From: Paenibacillus sp. 32O-W
Lineage (GTDB): Bacteria > Bacillota > Bacilli > Paenibacillales > NBRC-103111
Length of the DNA stretch: 64,000 nt
Reading direction: 5' to 3'
NCBI RefSeq assembly: GCF_007679495.1
Contig: NZ_VEGP01000001.1
Location: forward strand, 62,001-126,000
How positions within the stretch are numbered: position 1 is the first letter of the stretch; every line of letters begins with the position of its first letter. The notes under the pieces were generated by a model. That model did no database searches, was not told the DNA's origin, and saw only the letters and a program-made list of their open reading frames with translations. Positions 34,127 to 43,158 of the stretch are shown here, in pieces. The position numbers and the translations under genes are program-made.

Positions 34127-34552
34127 CTACTCACCAAGCTCTTTACGGACGAACTGCCGGACGGAAGGAGCGAACTCCTTCAATATAGCCGGCAGGTCAC
34201 CGATTAACGGATGTAATCCATCCCTATCCAACTTCATATATTCCTGAACAAGCGGTTTGCGCAGCTTGACGAGTTCGATCAGCGGTTCCCCGATTTCACG
34301 GTCAAACACATTTTCTCCCAGCAAAATTTCTACAATATCCTCATAGCTGCTGGCGTCTCTCATCATAAACGCATCGATCAGAAGGCTGCCGACATCGGTC
34401 ACGCTCTCAATCGCCAGATGAAGAATACGTTCCTGAGCTAACCCATCCAGCAAGATTCCATTCCAATTATCCTTCAATTGTTCACATGCCTCGCTGATGA
34501 CGGGCAAAAATTCGAGCAGCTGTTCCAGCTGCTCCCTGTTAATATAGTACAT
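34127..34552 (-). CDS. DUF86 HEPN (YutE/HepT-like) protein
   Basis: The 141-residue helical protein matches the DUF86/HepT family: HLAIESVTDVGSLLIDAFMMRD near 45-66 and SSYEDIVEIL near 68-77. HepT toxins carry an RX4-6H ribonuclease motif in a segment reading LRN..VHEY; here it is LRKPLVQEY, with the histidine replaced by Gln103. No MntA nucleotidyltransferase gene is adjacent, so it is probably not an active toxin. A 33-residue membrane protein gene lies eight bases upstream in the same direction. Confidence 0.75.
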   Translation of the reverse strand: MYYINREQLEQLLEFLPVISEACEQLKDNWNGILLDGLAQERILHLAIESVTDVGSLLIDAFMMRDASSYEDIVEILLGENVFDREIGEPLIELVKLRKPLVQEYMKLDRDGLHPLIGDLPAILKEFAPSVRQFVRKELGE

Positions 34553-34560
34553 TTGACAGC

Positions 34561-34662
34561 CTACTTTCTTTTTTTCATTTTAGTCCATATAAACATGGAT
34601 ACGAAGGTGACTGCAACTACGACAATCAGAACGATCGCTTGCATCGGATATTCCATGGACAT
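34561..34662 (-). CDS. Small single-pass membrane protein, 33 residues
   Basis: A 33-residue frame starts at ATG 34662, nine bases after GGGAGA. The product has a short N-terminus, one hydrophobic run of about 19 residues (AIVLIVVVAVTFVSMFIW) and a basic end TKMKKRK, a textbook single-pass peptide with the basic end inside. It lies eight bases ahead of the YutE-like gene and may share its transcript. No family recognised. Confidence 0.6.
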   Translation of the reverse strand: MSMEYPMQAIVLIVVVAVTFVSMFIWTKMKKRK

Positions 34663-34752
34663 CTAAATTCATCTCCCGTGTCATTCTGTTATTAGCCATC
34701 TGGGCTGAAAAAAAGGTTGTGATACGTTGCAGGAATGCCCGACAAACCGAAG

Positions 34753-35421
34753 CTAGCCGCCCTTCATCCTGGCCAGCAGCGCCCAACGCCGTTCCGATCG
34801 TTTCTTATACTTTGGCAGTCCCCGGTAGATATCCAATGTCTCCGCATAGGCTTGGCGGGCTTCTTGCCGGCGTCCGAGCCTGTCGTAAAGCTGTCCAAGC
34901 CGATAATACGCCTCGCAGGAGGAGGAGTGAACCTCCCTGAATTGCTCCAGGTAAGCCAGCGCTTGGTCCGGCTTGGATTCCGCAAACGCTTCACCCAGTC
35001 TTAGAAAAGGCTCCCCGTAGCGGATGCGCGGATTTAGCTCAATGCTGCGGAGCATGCTGCGCTCTCCGCTCTCAAGTTCTCCCAGCTTCAACCGGCACAG
35101 TCCGATGCCAAATTGGACATCTGCCGATTCCTCCATCATGGGCTCGATTTCCTCCAAATAGGACAGTGCTTCCCTATATTTCTTCTTGCCGATAAGCAGA
35201 TAGGCGGCTTCCAGCTTGGCGCTGGTTTGATGCGGCTGCAGCCGCAGCTCCTGACGAAGTTGACTCAGCCTCCGGCTTTGCCGAAACGGCTTGGTAATGC
35301 TGGGCGACAGTCCCAGAAACTTACGGTCAAGCCAGTAGAGAACCACGAAAAGAATGATAATGGCAATGAATGGATTGCCTATCAGCCACCAGAGCAGTGC
35401 AAACACAAAAATGTTTCTCAA
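34753..35421 (-). CDS. Tetratricopeptide repeat membrane protein
   Basis: The 222-residue protein has an N-terminal hydrophobic hairpin or single helix (about 3-30) and then four TPR-like repeats with the alternating small/large residue pattern (for example EAAYLLIGKKKYREALSYLEE and EAYYRLGQLYDRLGRRQEARQAYAE). TPR proteins scaffold other proteins; no partner is apparent. TTG 35421 has AGGAGGAG upstream. It is a single gene. Confidence 0.8.
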   Translation of the reverse strand: MRNIFVFALLWWLIGNPFIAIIILFVVLYWLDRKFLGLSPSITKPFRQSRRLSQLRQELRLQPHQTSAKLEAAYLLIGKKKYREALSYLEEIEPMMEESADVQFGIGLCRLKLGELESGERSMLRSIELNPRIRYGEPFLRLGEAFAESKPDQALAYLEQFREVHSSSCEAYYRLGQLYDRLGRRQEARQAYAETLDIYRGLPKYKKRSERRWALLARMKGG

Positions 35422-35655
35422 TAGTCACTCCTCCTAATCTTCCCTAACGCAGACCGATAGCTATTTCTTTCACAACTATTTTATTATATCAAAGAAACTC
35501 TGCCTCACCCAAAAGGAGATTTTATCATTTTTCAACAATCCCTTATATGAACCCTTCCAGCGAAGGAAAATCGGGCTGTTTCTTTCATAGAAGTACGTCT
35601 AAGGTTCCGGACATAAAGTTCGTCATGAATAAATACTGCGTATCCCGGCTATCCC

Positions 35656-36957
35656 CTACCCGCGCCGGTCTCCTTGTGTGGCGATCTGCTCATAGGCTTC
35701 GCTGCGGTCGAGTATCCCTCCGTTCACCGAGTAGAAAGCCTCAGTCAACCGGAAGATTCCCCGGGTGGATTCGGTCCACTCGGCTTGACCGTGAGGGTGA
35801 TGCCGGCGCATCTCCTCCCACCTCCGGTAATTCTGGTGACCGTTGGACTCCAGCAGGCCCGTCTTAAGTCCCGGAATGGGCTTCAGCCGGGCAGCCACAT
35901 TCTTATTCCAATCGACCATCCACGGATTTGCCGTCAAATCCGCGCAGAAGCAAGGAATGCCCCGTTCATGCGCCAGCTTGGCCATTTTCAGGCTGACGCT
36001 CAATGTTTTGGCTACCGGTTTCAAAGCAATAGCTCCGTAGCCAAGCTCTATTCTGGCCAGCGCGTCCTCTTCGTTGTGCACGCTCTCATCCGCCGCAATG
36101 CGAACGGGGAGATCCGCTACCTCCGTCTCATCGTTCTCTGGGAAGGGCTCTTCCAGCAGAACGATCCGCTCCAACGCTCCAATGTGGTCGGCATGCTCCA
36201 ATAATGAGAGAAGCCGATCTTTATGATCATAGCGCCCGTTCGCATCCAAATAGTAGACGATCCTCCCGCTCTCCGTAAATTCGCTTGACCTCTCGCCGGC
36301 CAACCTATGGACGGTTTCCAGTCTCTGTTTGTCCCACTCGAGCATCTCGCTTCGATCGCCATTCTGCTTCGGATCCGCTCCCAGCTTGATTTTCAACACG
36401 AAATAGCCTTCCTCCAGCAAACGGATGATTTCTTCCTCCGGCATGCCATAAGGAATCAGAGGAGTACTGGCCAGCGCGGAATGTCTGCTGGACAAAGGAG
36501 CACGGTACTCCTCCGGGATGAGCTGATCGAACGAGGATATCCCGCTCTGCCGGGCAAATAATTGCCACGAGGCAAAATCAACGGGAACCAACGAATTGAG
36601 AGCAAAGGTCAAGCGAAGATCCGGGTGGCTATGCCCCCGGCCATATTCATAAACCTGCGGCAGAACATGCTCCAGAAGGGCAAAGGGATCGCTGTACTCC
36701 TTACCCAGGACTGCATCCAGTGCTGCCGTCGTCATTCGGACCATGATTTCGTTGCCCTTCTGCCCGCCCAGCCGGGTAAAGACATCGGCATCCGACCACA
36801 GCACGCTTTGCACGCCGGTTCCTGCTCCAATCTCCCCCGTTTCATTGGCCAGCAGTACAACGGATTGCCACAGTTCATCTATGTAACCTCCTTTAAAGCC
36901 AAAAGGGGCCAGCAGTTCCTCTTGAACAACCGCGTGTTTCGTCTGAACGATCCTCAT
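35656..36957 (-). CDS. Enolase-superfamily enzyme (mandelate racemase/muconate lactonising type)
   Basis: The 433-residue protein has the enolase-superfamily layout. The catalytic KxK motif is K189-I-K191, metal ligands are D238 (YYLDANG), E270 (LLEEPF) and D290/E291 (AADES), and K313 (ALKP) faces KxK. This set fits the muconate lactonising/dipeptide epimerase branch. A C-terminal extension of about 60 residues lies beyond the usual barrel. The substrate is not decided by neighbours. GAAGGGTGA precedes the ATG. Confidence 0.85.
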   Translation of the reverse strand: MRIVQTKHAVVQEELLAPFGFKGGYIDELWQSVVLLANETGEIGAGTGVQSVLWSDADVFTRLGGQKGNEIMVRMTTAALDAVLGKEYSDPFALLEHVLPQVYEYGRGHSHPDLRLTFALNSLVPVDFASWQLFARQSGISSFDQLIPEEYRAPLSSRHSALASTPLIPYGMPEEEIIRLLEEGYFVLKIKLGADPKQNGDRSEMLEWDKQRLETVHRLAGERSSEFTESGRIVYYLDANGRYDHKDRLLSLLEHADHIGALERIVLLEEPFPENDETEVADLPVRIAADESVHNEEDALARIELGYGAIALKPVAKTLSVSLKMAKLAHERGIPCFCADLTANPWMVDWNKNVAARLKPIPGLKTGLLESNGHQNYRRWEEMRRHHPHGQAEWTESTRGIFRLTEAFYSVNGGILDRSEAYEQIATQGDRRG

Positions 36958-37068
36958 AATGGAATTTCACCCTTCTCCCCATATTTGTCCATAGGTGCCG
37001 ATCGTGTTAGTTAATTATAAGTATATCAACAACTAACGATTTTGGCACAAAGTTGTTGCAAAGTAGAA

Positions 37069-37097
37069 TTGCCTCGAAATTGCCGGCGGGTTACAAT
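37069..37097 (+). promoter_or_regulatory. Sigma-A promoter of small membrane protein gene
   Basis: TTGCCT (37069-37074), 17-base spacer, TACAAT (37092-37097). A loose inverted repeat GTTAGTT...AACTAAC lies just upstream (about 37008-37040). Confidence 0.65.
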
Positions 37098-37128
37098 AAA
37101 TAGGTAGGAGATAGAAAGGGGGCCCGTT

Positions 37129-37410
37129 ATGAACGAACGTCAAGCTCTTCAGTGGAAAAAGAAACGGCAAATGGGAAAGTCCAAATTTCTGGTTAATTAT
37201 TGCATACTGGGCTTCGGTCTTTCCACGGCTGTCATCCTTACACTCTTGGAACTTATTTCCATGCACGATCTGTTCTGGCAATTCGCGATCATTCGGCTCG
37301 TTGTTTTTCCGATCATCGCCGTCCTGTTCGGAATTGGCTATTGGGAGTCGAAGGAAAGGAAATATTCGGAATTTGCCGAGACCCATACGACAAACGCATC
37401 CCGTTCCTAA
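37129..37410 (+). CDS. Small two-helix membrane protein
   Basis: The 93-residue protein has a basic N-terminus, two hydrophobic segments (about 22-45 and 51-71) and a polar tail. I do not recognise the family. It has a GAAAGGGGG ribosome site and its own sigma-A promoter, so it is likely real. It is the last gene before the 1.55-kb repeat-rich gap. Confidence 0.65.
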   Translation: MNERQALQWKKKRQMGKSKFLVNYCILGFGLSTAVILTLLELISMHDLFWQFAIIRLVVFPIIAVLFGIGYWESKERKYSEFAETHTTNASRS

Positions 37411-37640
37411 TCTCGTTAGGCGAAAAACAGGCCGGCCCGTTCGGGTGCCGGTCTTAAATGCTTATACAGAGTCCCCCGCCCCGGTTCGCACAGTTGTGTT
37501 ACGAACGGCCGCCATGGCCCGCTGGTGTTCATTCGTGTTGTTGGCCGTAGGGTGGCTGGCGGATAGTTAGCCTGTAGTATGTGTCACCGCCTTTTTTGTA
37601 CATCAAATAAGGCATGGCCTACAACAGCAAAGACGAGAAA

Positions 37641-37860
37641 TTGCAGGTCTTTCTCCAGGAAACCGTTTAAACCCGGAAAGGCCAACAATTCTGCAGGTCT
37701 TTTTCCGGAATTTAGCTAAAAGCCCGGAAAGACCAACAATTCTGCAGGTCTTTCTCAAGAAAATCCCGAAAATCGGCCAAATCACTAAAAAGACCTGCAC
37801 ATTTGCTCGTCATTTGCTGATTTTACACAAAATCCCCAAAAAGACCTGCATTTTTGCGAG
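37641..37860. repeat. About 50-bp repeat array with internal inversion
   Basis: TGCAGGTCTTT occurs at 37643, 37692 and 37743, and its complement AAAGACCTGCA follows with conserved bases at 37791 and 37841. Spacing stays near 50 bases throughout, so the array flips orientation in the middle. Units also share CCGGAAA-type and CCAACAATTC segments. No protein is supported in any frame. Confidence 0.8.
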
Positions 37861-37924
37861 TCCTTGAAGTCTGTCCGTACATCGCGGCTTGACTTTGTTA
37901 ACAATCAAGCTTGCTTTGGTCGTT

Positions 37925-38410
37925 ACCCCTTTTCACTCAGTGTCTTTCAAGGAGGCTTTGTACCTCTTTCCTCTTTTGATTGCTTTCCCCTTCACTCAGT
38001 TTCTTTTAATCGGAGATTCGTACCTTCCCCCTCCTTTTGACTGCTATCCCCTTTACTCAGTTTCTTTAAACCGGAGATTTCGCGCCTTTCCCCTTCTTTT
38101 GACTGCTATCCCGTTTACTCAGTTTCTTTATAACCGGAGATTTCGTACCTTTCTCCTCCTTTTGACTGCTATCCCATTTACTCAGTTTCTTTATAACCGG
38201 AGATTTCATGCCTCTCGCCTCCTTTCGGCTACTATCCCCTTCACTCAGTTTCTTTAAACCGGAGATTTCGCGCCTTTCACCTTCTTTTGACTACTATCCC
38301 ATTTACTCAGTTTCTTTATAATCGGTGATTTCGTGCCTTTCACCTTCTTTTGACTGTTATCCCATTTGCTCAGTTCCTTTAAACCGGGGATTCATGCCTC
38401 TCACCTCCCT
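37925..38410. repeat. About 61-bp tandem repeat array, eight units
   Basis: The word ACTCAGTTTCTTT (with variants) begins units at about 37935, 37994, 38055, 38117, 38180, 38243, 38305 and 38368, a period of 59-63 bases. Each unit continues with CCGGAGATTTC and a TTTTGACTGCTATCCC-like part. Frames across it give only repetitive low-complexity peptides. It looks like a minisatellite. Confidence 0.85.
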
Positions 38411-38590
38411 TCGTCTCTTTCCCTTTCTCATAGTAGCTTCCGGGTAGAAAATGGATGAGAACCAGCAGAATAATTTGAAACATTGTTCCTTTCTGAGACA
38501 AGGGGATAACAGTCCAATATCTTGGCAAAGAGATGCATAGGAACAGGGGGCCGGCTAGATAACCTAAGAAGGGGGGCGGTCTGACAAGGA

Positions 38591-38782
38591 ACTAACGAGG
38601 TATTAACGTCGGACTGACGATGTGCTGGAGAGATGCTAACGAGGCACTAACGTGGAGACGATGCGCTGGCGAGAGCTAACGAGGCACTAATGTGGGGGCG
38701 ACGCGCTGGAGAGATGCTAACGAGGAGTTAACGAGGGACTGACGAAGCTCTAGCGAGGTGCTGACGAGGAGCTAACGAGTCC
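38591..38782. repeat. 11-bp tandem repeat array
   Basis: Units of the form CTAACGAGGNN repeat with an 11-base period. Six contiguous units cover 38717-38782 and about ten more degenerate ones lie from 38591, grouped in a larger duplicated block. The period is close to one DNA helical turn, so the same bases face one side of the helix. Confidence 0.8.
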
Positions 38783-38900
38783 GTTGAAGAGGTACTGTTG
38801 AGGATGCAGCATCTCTGATTTGACTAACTAAGAGCAAGAAAAGGGTTCTGTATAATAAAGCCAATCGAAAATGTAGTACAATTTTTCCCTTCATGGGGTA

Positions 38901-38932
38901 ATAAAAATCCGCCGGCCACAGGCCGACGGATG
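38901..38932 (-). terminator. Intrinsic terminator of the polysaccharide operon
   Basis: ATCCGCCGGCC-ACA-GGCCGACGGAT (38907-38931) with TTTTTATT following on the minus strand, 33 bases after the oxidoreductase gene. Confidence 0.9.
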
Positions 38933-38964
38933 AAGTATGCTGTATAAGTCCTTGAAATTCAATA

Positions 38965-40023
38965 TTAGAATCGGATTTCTTTGCCCTGCTCGCTGGATTC
39001 ATAAATCCCGCAAAGAATTTTCATCATCTCGACGCCGTCTTGTACCGGGCTGAGCGTTTCTTTGCGCCCTTTGCAAGCGTCGATGAAGTGGTTGATCTCG
39101 TTCTGGAAGCCTCCGGCAAAATCGAATGTCGGATGATCGACCTGAGGAGATACATTCAAAATCGTATCGTACTTCTCGGTAACGATCGTCAGCTCCGGCT
39201 CCACTTCGGCTCCGCCTTTGGTCCCGTAGAGCTTCACGGTCAATTCGTCCTTCTTCGCATGCAGCGTAAAGCTGACATCGACCATCAGGGAAGCCCCATT
39301 CTCGAAACGGATCAAGGCGTTGGCCGCATCCTCGACGGTGTTCTTGTCCGCATCGTAGTCCGCAGCACGGTAGAAGCTCAAATTTTTCACATTGTTACGG
39401 TTTCCAAGCTTGTTATAAGCATTTCCGGTGATCGACTGCACCTTCGGTCTGCCCATCAGATACCAAGCCAGATCAATAACATGGACACCGATGTCGATCA
39501 GAGGACCGCCGCCGGAACGCTCCTTGTCCGCGAACCAGCCTCCGGGATTCCCCAATCGGCGCAGACAGGAAGCCTTGGCATAATAAATTTCTCCAAGGTC
39601 GCCGTTGTCGATAAATTCCTTCAGCACCTTCGTGTTGCTTCCATAGCGTCTGACGAAACCTACTTGCAGCACTTTACCGCTGCGCTTGACCGCTTCTTCT
39701 ACCTGCAGAGCTTCCTCAACTGTTTTGCAAAGAGGCTTCTCGACAAGCACATTCTTGCCGGCGTTCAAAGCCGCGATGCTGATGGGAGCATGGGAATTAT
39801 TCCAGGTGCAGACGCTGACCGCTTCGATTTCCGGCAGGGCCAGAAGCTCGTTATAATCGGTGAATACTTTCGATGCGCCGTATTTCTCGGCCTTCGCCTT
39901 GGCTCTTTCCTCGTTCAAATCACAAATCGCATAAATTTCCACTTCCGGATTGTTGTGGTATGCCTCCAAGTGCACTCCCGAAATGGACCCGGCACCGATG
40001 ACGCCAATTTTCATTTTCTCCAT
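38965..40023 (-). CDS. Gfo/Idh/MocA family oxidoreductase
   Basis: The 352-residue protein has an N-terminal Rossmann fold (GVIGAGSISGVHLEAY) and the family's EKPLCKTVEEA motif near 95, with the catalytic Lys in it, then a beta-sheet domain with DIGVHVIDLAWYLMG. Such enzymes oxidise or reduce sugars with NAD(P). It lies last in the operon, 93 bases after the lyase gene, and probably processes the sugar released by it. GAGAGGA precedes ATG 40023; a GTG one codon earlier is possible. Confidence 0.88.
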   Translation of the reverse strand: MEKMKIGVIGAGSISGVHLEAYHNNPEVEIYAICDLNEERAKAKAEKYGASKVFTDYNELLALPEIEAVSVCTWNNSHAPISIAALNAGKNVLVEKPLCKTVEEALQVEEAVKRSGKVLQVGFVRRYGSNTKVLKEFIDNGDLGEIYYAKASCLRRLGNPGGWFADKERSGGGPLIDIGVHVIDLAWYLMGRPKVQSITGNAYNKLGNRNNVKNLSFYRAADYDADKNTVEDAANALIRFENGASLMVDVSFTLHAKKDELTVKLYGTKGGAEVEPELTIVTEKYDTILNVSPQVDHPTFDFAGGFQNEINHFIDACKGRKETLSPVQDGVEMMKILCGIYESSEQGKEIRF

Positions 40024-40116
40024 CACAAATCCTCTCCCATCATAATCTATCTTCTCTTAATTTAGCCCAAACGTTGGCAGGATTCAACCAATTTTCATCA
40101 TTTCGGGAGCGATTTC

Positions 40117-43100
40117 TCAGATAAATTGAATAAAATCTCCAATTTGTACGTCGACAATGTCGAATTTTTCCTCCAAATGAAAAGGCTTCACGATGTCTAC
40201 TCGCAATCGCTTCAAATGATCCACTCCGGTAATGATTGCCTCTCCTCCGGAATAGCCTTTCATCGCTTTGCCGCGGAAAGGAGTCACACCTTCGGAGGAA
40301 AGGTCGAACCCGAGCGGCAGAGGATAAACCGTATCGATTCCTCCATCCTCGATCTGCCGGACAATCCCTTTGGACAAAATGACCGAATCCTTCAACGTAA
40401 TTTTCAGCAGCCCCGCATCCTGATGCATGGAGCGTACAGGATATATGGAAGCGGGACCTGCACCGGAACGGATCTTCACATATTGAGGAAGCTCCCGCGG
40501 CTGATCGGCCTTCACCCAGATGGTCTCCGCATGAATGTCCACTTGCTCCACCGGCAGCCACTTCCGCGCTTCCGCTTGCCCGGTGGCCTCCCGGAATTCC
40601 GCATGATCGGCCCGAATGAGCGACTGGGCGGTCATCCGGCCCTCTTCGTCCAACCGCATCCAGGCGCAGCGGCCTTCGATCCGCCATTCGCCGTAGGGAG
40701 TTTCAACCTTGATCGTCTGATCCTGCGGACTGTATGCCCAGTAATCCTCCAAGCCGTTGTCCAGCTTCACACGGAAGGCGGTAACGAGCTCACCGTACGC
40801 CTTCAGCGGCTCCAATCCGGTCACTTTCGGCCCGGCCTCATCCGCGCTGATAGCCTGATAAACGGCTGCATACTGCTTGGCCCGCTCCTCGCTGCGGATG
40901 ATGAGCACGGGATGCTGGACCGTTCCTTCTAAGCTCGGACATTGTCCGCTCAATATCCGGTCCTGCGGCACGCAAATCCCGTGCCAGTTCAGCACGCCGC
41001 CTTGGCTGGAGGTCCATGTGGCGCTTACAGTCCGCCCCTCGGCTGCATGCTCCCGAACGGCATAGATGTACCCATAGCCGTTATTCGGTTCGGGAGTCCA
41101 GGCCTGCAGCTTCTCCCCATCAAGGGCATGGGTGAATGTCTCACCCGTCGACAGCCGCTCCCCGAAGCTCTTGCCCGGATAATCGAAATACGGCTTCTCC
41201 TCCGCATCCACCCCGGCCAGAGTCCAGTGCTCCGCTGCCTGCCGTACCCCGTTTACTGCTAATTCACTGTCCTCGTGAAAGGCATGGAAAGCGTAGTCAC
41301 ACATTTCCGCGCCTTGAACATAGAAAAAATCGGCTATGTACGAAGCCTGATCGCCGATCGGAACGGCAGCGGCCATTCTCTGGTAAGCATCGATATCATA
41401 CAATGCCGGAGCCTGGCCTTCAATCGCGGACAAGTAACCGTCCTCGTAAATAACAGAGCATTCCCCGCCGGCGAACCGCTTGTACAGTTGCCCCCGCTTT
41501 AACTCTCGGTCCCGATTGACGACAACGGTGTTATGGGCGATCGCTTTCGTCCCCCAACCGAAATGGCCGTTCGTTCCATAAATGCCATAGCCTATATCGG
41601 CCGAAATTTCTTTGCCGTGGGCATAAAAATTAAGGCCGAGGACATCGTCGTGCGCGTGGGTGTTGTTTTGCCCTACTCTCATCAATAAGGTCGTATCGTT
41701 GGCATCCCTGGCAATCGCCAAGCCGAACTGGCCCTTGACTGTATTCCCTCTCGGCCGTTCTAACCCGTCTGTCCGGGGACTCGGCGGATGGGCAAAGAAT
41801 AAATCAATCCCCCGGCCGCCGAGCTCCGGAACCGCCGCAGCGTACAGCTTCTCCATGCATTGCATCGCTTCCCTCTTCATGTCCGGGTCCGGGGAAAACT
41901 GGTTAAAGAACGACGCCGCCCGGTAAGTATCGACCAGAAGCTTGCGGTCCGGCTCTGTGCTTTGACGGGTATCTCTGCCCCAGTCCCCAAAGCAGGGAAG
42001 ATGTCCCTGGCATAACACATCGAGATGGTTGCGAACGGAAAATTGGAAGAACCGGCTGCAGTCAAACGGATGAAATTGTTTAAGCTGCTCCTCGCCGGAT
42101 GCTCTCATGGCCAGCAGGGCTACATCCAGAAAAACCGAGCCGGTAAACAGGCTGTACCCATAGGAGCCTTCATAATACATTCCGTCCCGGCCAATCGCGT
42201 TATAGAAGTAAGCTTCGACCGCCTGCACTCCCCACCGCAAATAATCCTCATTATCCAGTACGAGCCCGACGGCCAGCATAGCCCTCACTCCGTCGGATTC
42301 ATGATTCTGCAGGTTCGTAAGATTGCCGCCGCTCAGATCGTAGACCGGTCCTCCCGGCTCGGTCAGCATGTAATCATTCAGCATCGTTTCGATGCAGGCG
42401 CGCATCGTCCCCGTTCTGCCCAATCGGCTCAAGGCGGGAGAAGGGCTGTCCAGCTCGGGCAGCCGGTACAGCCAATCGTAATCGTGGGCGATGCATACTT
42501 TGATCCGATGCACGATGCTTGTCAGCATATGCAGCCGGCCGATTTCAAAATCACTGCCGAACGGGGTGAAATCCCGCGGCCCGATCGTGCCGGGCAGTAT
42601 CGCGGAGAAAGCATCGAGCAGTACAAGCGCTTTATGCGCATATCGCTCTTCTCCCGTCAGCATGTATAAATAAGTAAGCTTCGTAACCATTCCTTCGTGA
42701 TCTCGGACTCCGCCGAACCAATCGCCCGCGATAAAGAAATTCCACATGCCTACCGGATAATATCCTTTGCCGTTCTTTTCGAACCCGTGACCAGTATCCG
42801 GATACCTGTCATTAGGGAAGGTCATCCGGCAGTGGGGACAGGTCAGCAACTTGCGGGGAAACTGTCTAATGTCGGAGAACATGGGCCGCTGCTCCTCCAG
42901 ATTCATGGGAAAGGGCTGTCCACAATCGGGACAGCCGGCAATTCCATAAGCAAAAGTCTGGTCCTGCATGCTCAGGACACAGTCATAGATTAATTGGTCG
43001 TCGAGCTCCAGGAACGAGTCGCACCTTCTTTTCCAGGCTTGATAGGCTTCCCGCGCCCAGGCATGGGAGTCCAGATTGCGCTTAGCCTGCTCTACATCCT

Positions 43101-43143
43101 GAACCGTAAAATAAAATCCGTGCTTCGGCCGGACGGTTGTCAT
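40117..43143 (-). CDS. Heparinase II/III-like polysaccharide lyase
   Basis: The 1008-residue protein has an alpha/alpha-toroid N-terminal half and a beta-sandwich C-terminal half. The lyase signature is seen as NNTHAHDDVLGLNFYAHGKE with the following NTVVVNRD near the middle. Two cysteine pairs, C71/C74 (CPDC) and C102/C105 (CPHC), form a zinc-ribbon-like unit near the N-terminus. No signal peptide is present, so it acts in the cytoplasm on oligosaccharides brought in by the adjacent importer. The substrate is likely an acidic glycan; which one cannot be read here. GGGAGTGA precedes the ATG. Confidence 0.85.
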   Translation of the reverse strand: MTTVRPKHGFYFTVQDVEQAKRNLDSHAWAREAYQAWKRRCDSFLELDDQLIYDCVLSMQDQTFAYGIAGCPDCGQPFPMNLEEQRPMFSDIRQFPRKLLTCPHCRMTFPNDRYPDTGHGFEKNGKGYYPVGMWNFFIAGDWFGGVRDHEGMVTKLTYLYMLTGEERYAHKALVLLDAFSAILPGTIGPRDFTPFGSDFEIGRLHMLTSIVHRIKVCIAHDYDWLYRLPELDSPSPALSRLGRTGTMRACIETMLNDYMLTEPGGPVYDLSGGNLTNLQNHESDGVRAMLAVGLVLDNEDYLRWGVQAVEAYFYNAIGRDGMYYEGSYGYSLFTGSVFLDVALLAMRASGEEQLKQFHPFDCSRFFQFSVRNHLDVLCQGHLPCFGDWGRDTRQSTEPDRKLLVDTYRAASFFNQFSPDPDMKREAMQCMEKLYAAAVPELGGRGIDLFFAHPPSPRTDGLERPRGNTVKGQFGLAIARDANDTTLLMRVGQNNTHAHDDVLGLNFYAHGKEISADIGYGIYGTNGHFGWGTKAIAHNTVVVNRDRELKRGQLYKRFAGGECSVIYEDGYLSAIEGQAPALYDIDAYQRMAAAVPIGDQASYIADFFYVQGAEMCDYAFHAFHEDSELAVNGVRQAAEHWTLAGVDAEEKPYFDYPGKSFGERLSTGETFTHALDGEKLQAWTPEPNNGYGYIYAVREHAAEGRTVSATWTSSQGGVLNWHGICVPQDRILSGQCPSLEGTVQHPVLIIRSEERAKQYAAVYQAISADEAGPKVTGLEPLKAYGELVTAFRVKLDNGLEDYWAYSPQDQTIKVETPYGEWRIEGRCAWMRLDEEGRMTAQSLIRADHAEFREATGQAEARKWLPVEQVDIHAETIWVKADQPRELPQYVKIRSGAGPASIYPVRSMHQDAGLLKITLKDSVILSKGIVRQIEDGGIDTVYPLPLGFDLSSEGVTPFRGKAMKGYSGGEAIITGVDHLKRLRVDIVKPFHLEEKFDIVDVQIGDFIQFI

Positions 43144-43158
43144 CGTTTCACTCCCTTT

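Noticed and set aside
37603-37800. 65-codon minus-strand frame over the 50-bp array
   Set aside because: Repeat translation without a start signal.
37889-38257. 122-codon plus-strand frame over the 61-bp array
   Set aside because: It is only the translation of the tandem repeats, with indels that break the frame elsewhere in the array.
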